Assembly (NCBI GenBank): GCA_965153355.1
Contig: OZ231128.1
Location: 6,386,001-6,450,000 of the forward strand
From: Flaccisagitta enflata
Taxonomy: Eukaryota > Chaetognatha > Sagittoidea > Aphragmophora
Length of the DNA stretch: 64,000 nt
Direction: 5' to 3'
A program made the translations under genes and the position numbers. Under the pieces are notes generated by a model. It was given only the letters and a program-made list of their open reading frames with translations, had not been told where the DNA came from and did not search any database. Shown here in pieces: positions 63,853-64,000 of this stretch. The first letter of the stretch is position 1, and the number at the start of each line of letters is the position of its first letter.

Positions 63853-64000
63853 TTTAGTCGCGACTCTACACCCCGCTTTGTCCGTCGGTTGGTCGGTCGA
63901 TCGGTGTGTCGGTTGGTCACACTTTACTTTTTTTATTCGTTTTATTCCTACTTACTCATTTTAAGTCAATTAGATCATTTAAAGTTGAATTAGATCATTT
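63853..64000 (-). mobile_element. Family A element, cut by window end
   Basis: TTTTTAGTCGCGACTCTACA, then GTCGGTTGGTCGGTCGATCG, and AATTAGATCATTTAAAGTTG core units running off the edge. The hairpin loop (TGCA) of related copies is lost here. Confidence 0.75.

Overview
This window is eukaryotic and almost certainly metazoan. The genes are split by introns with GT/AG borders. One gene encodes the start of a delta/p120-catenin armadillo domain, an animal adherens-junction protein family. Interstitial TTAGGG-like repeats occur, and the DNA is AT-rich and packed with microsatellites (GA/CT, CA, AAAG, GACA, GAAT, CAA) and short non-autonomous transposons. The species cannot be fixed from sequence alone; an invertebrate is the likeliest source. 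I see no intact transposase, reverse transcriptase, rRNA or complete tRNA gene.

The dominating structure is a very large interrupted inverted repeat. A left arm (about 8.46-32.85 kb) and a right arm (about 41.3-61.42 kb, reverse-complemented) flank an 8.4-kb unique spacer. The arms differ in length (24.4 versus 20.1 kb) because of arm-specific insertions and tandem-repeat expansions. Identity is mosaic: about 80% near the centre, about 92-97% through most of the arms, and nearly perfect over about 2.7 kb (9.53-12.25 kb against 57.65-60.37 kb).

Coding content on the minus strand of the left side fits one catenin-family gene with compatible intron phases. An exon in the spacer (33.82-34.13 kb) joins a long Ser/Thr- and Asn-rich exon B (12.47-14.06 kb), then a 122-bp exon C (11.38-11.51 kb), exon D (8.22-8.36 kb), exon E (6.98-7.23 kb) and exon F (6.32-6.59 kb), which starts the first armadillo repeat. 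A further exon A (14.95-15.61 kb) ends in a stop and may be an alternative terminal exon. Exons A, B and C are copied in the right arm on the plus strand, while the arm ends about 100 bp short of exon D. The remaining armadillo exons were not found in 1-6.3 kb. Instead, positions 307-1711 hold a large minus-strand exon of an unrecognised protein with 13 FGPYND-type 16-residue repeats.

Two abundant repeat families explain much of the rest. Family A starts ACAAGGCC and ends in a short hairpin plus CTAAAAA; its stem varies by compensatory changes between copies, and it carries a (GTCY)n microsatellite and copy-specific core repeats. Family B has GGGCAGCGGCCCC-type ends and copy-specific minisatellite cores. 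Comparing the arms gives clean filled/empty sites for several elements, so the inverted duplication acts as an internal record of transposon activity. The spacer adds a nested insertion series (minisatellite, then 8-bp-duplication foldback element, then TA-flanked MITE), a polyglutamine candidate exon and a TA-flanked MITE. The right flank (61.4-64 kb) holds no recognisable gene.
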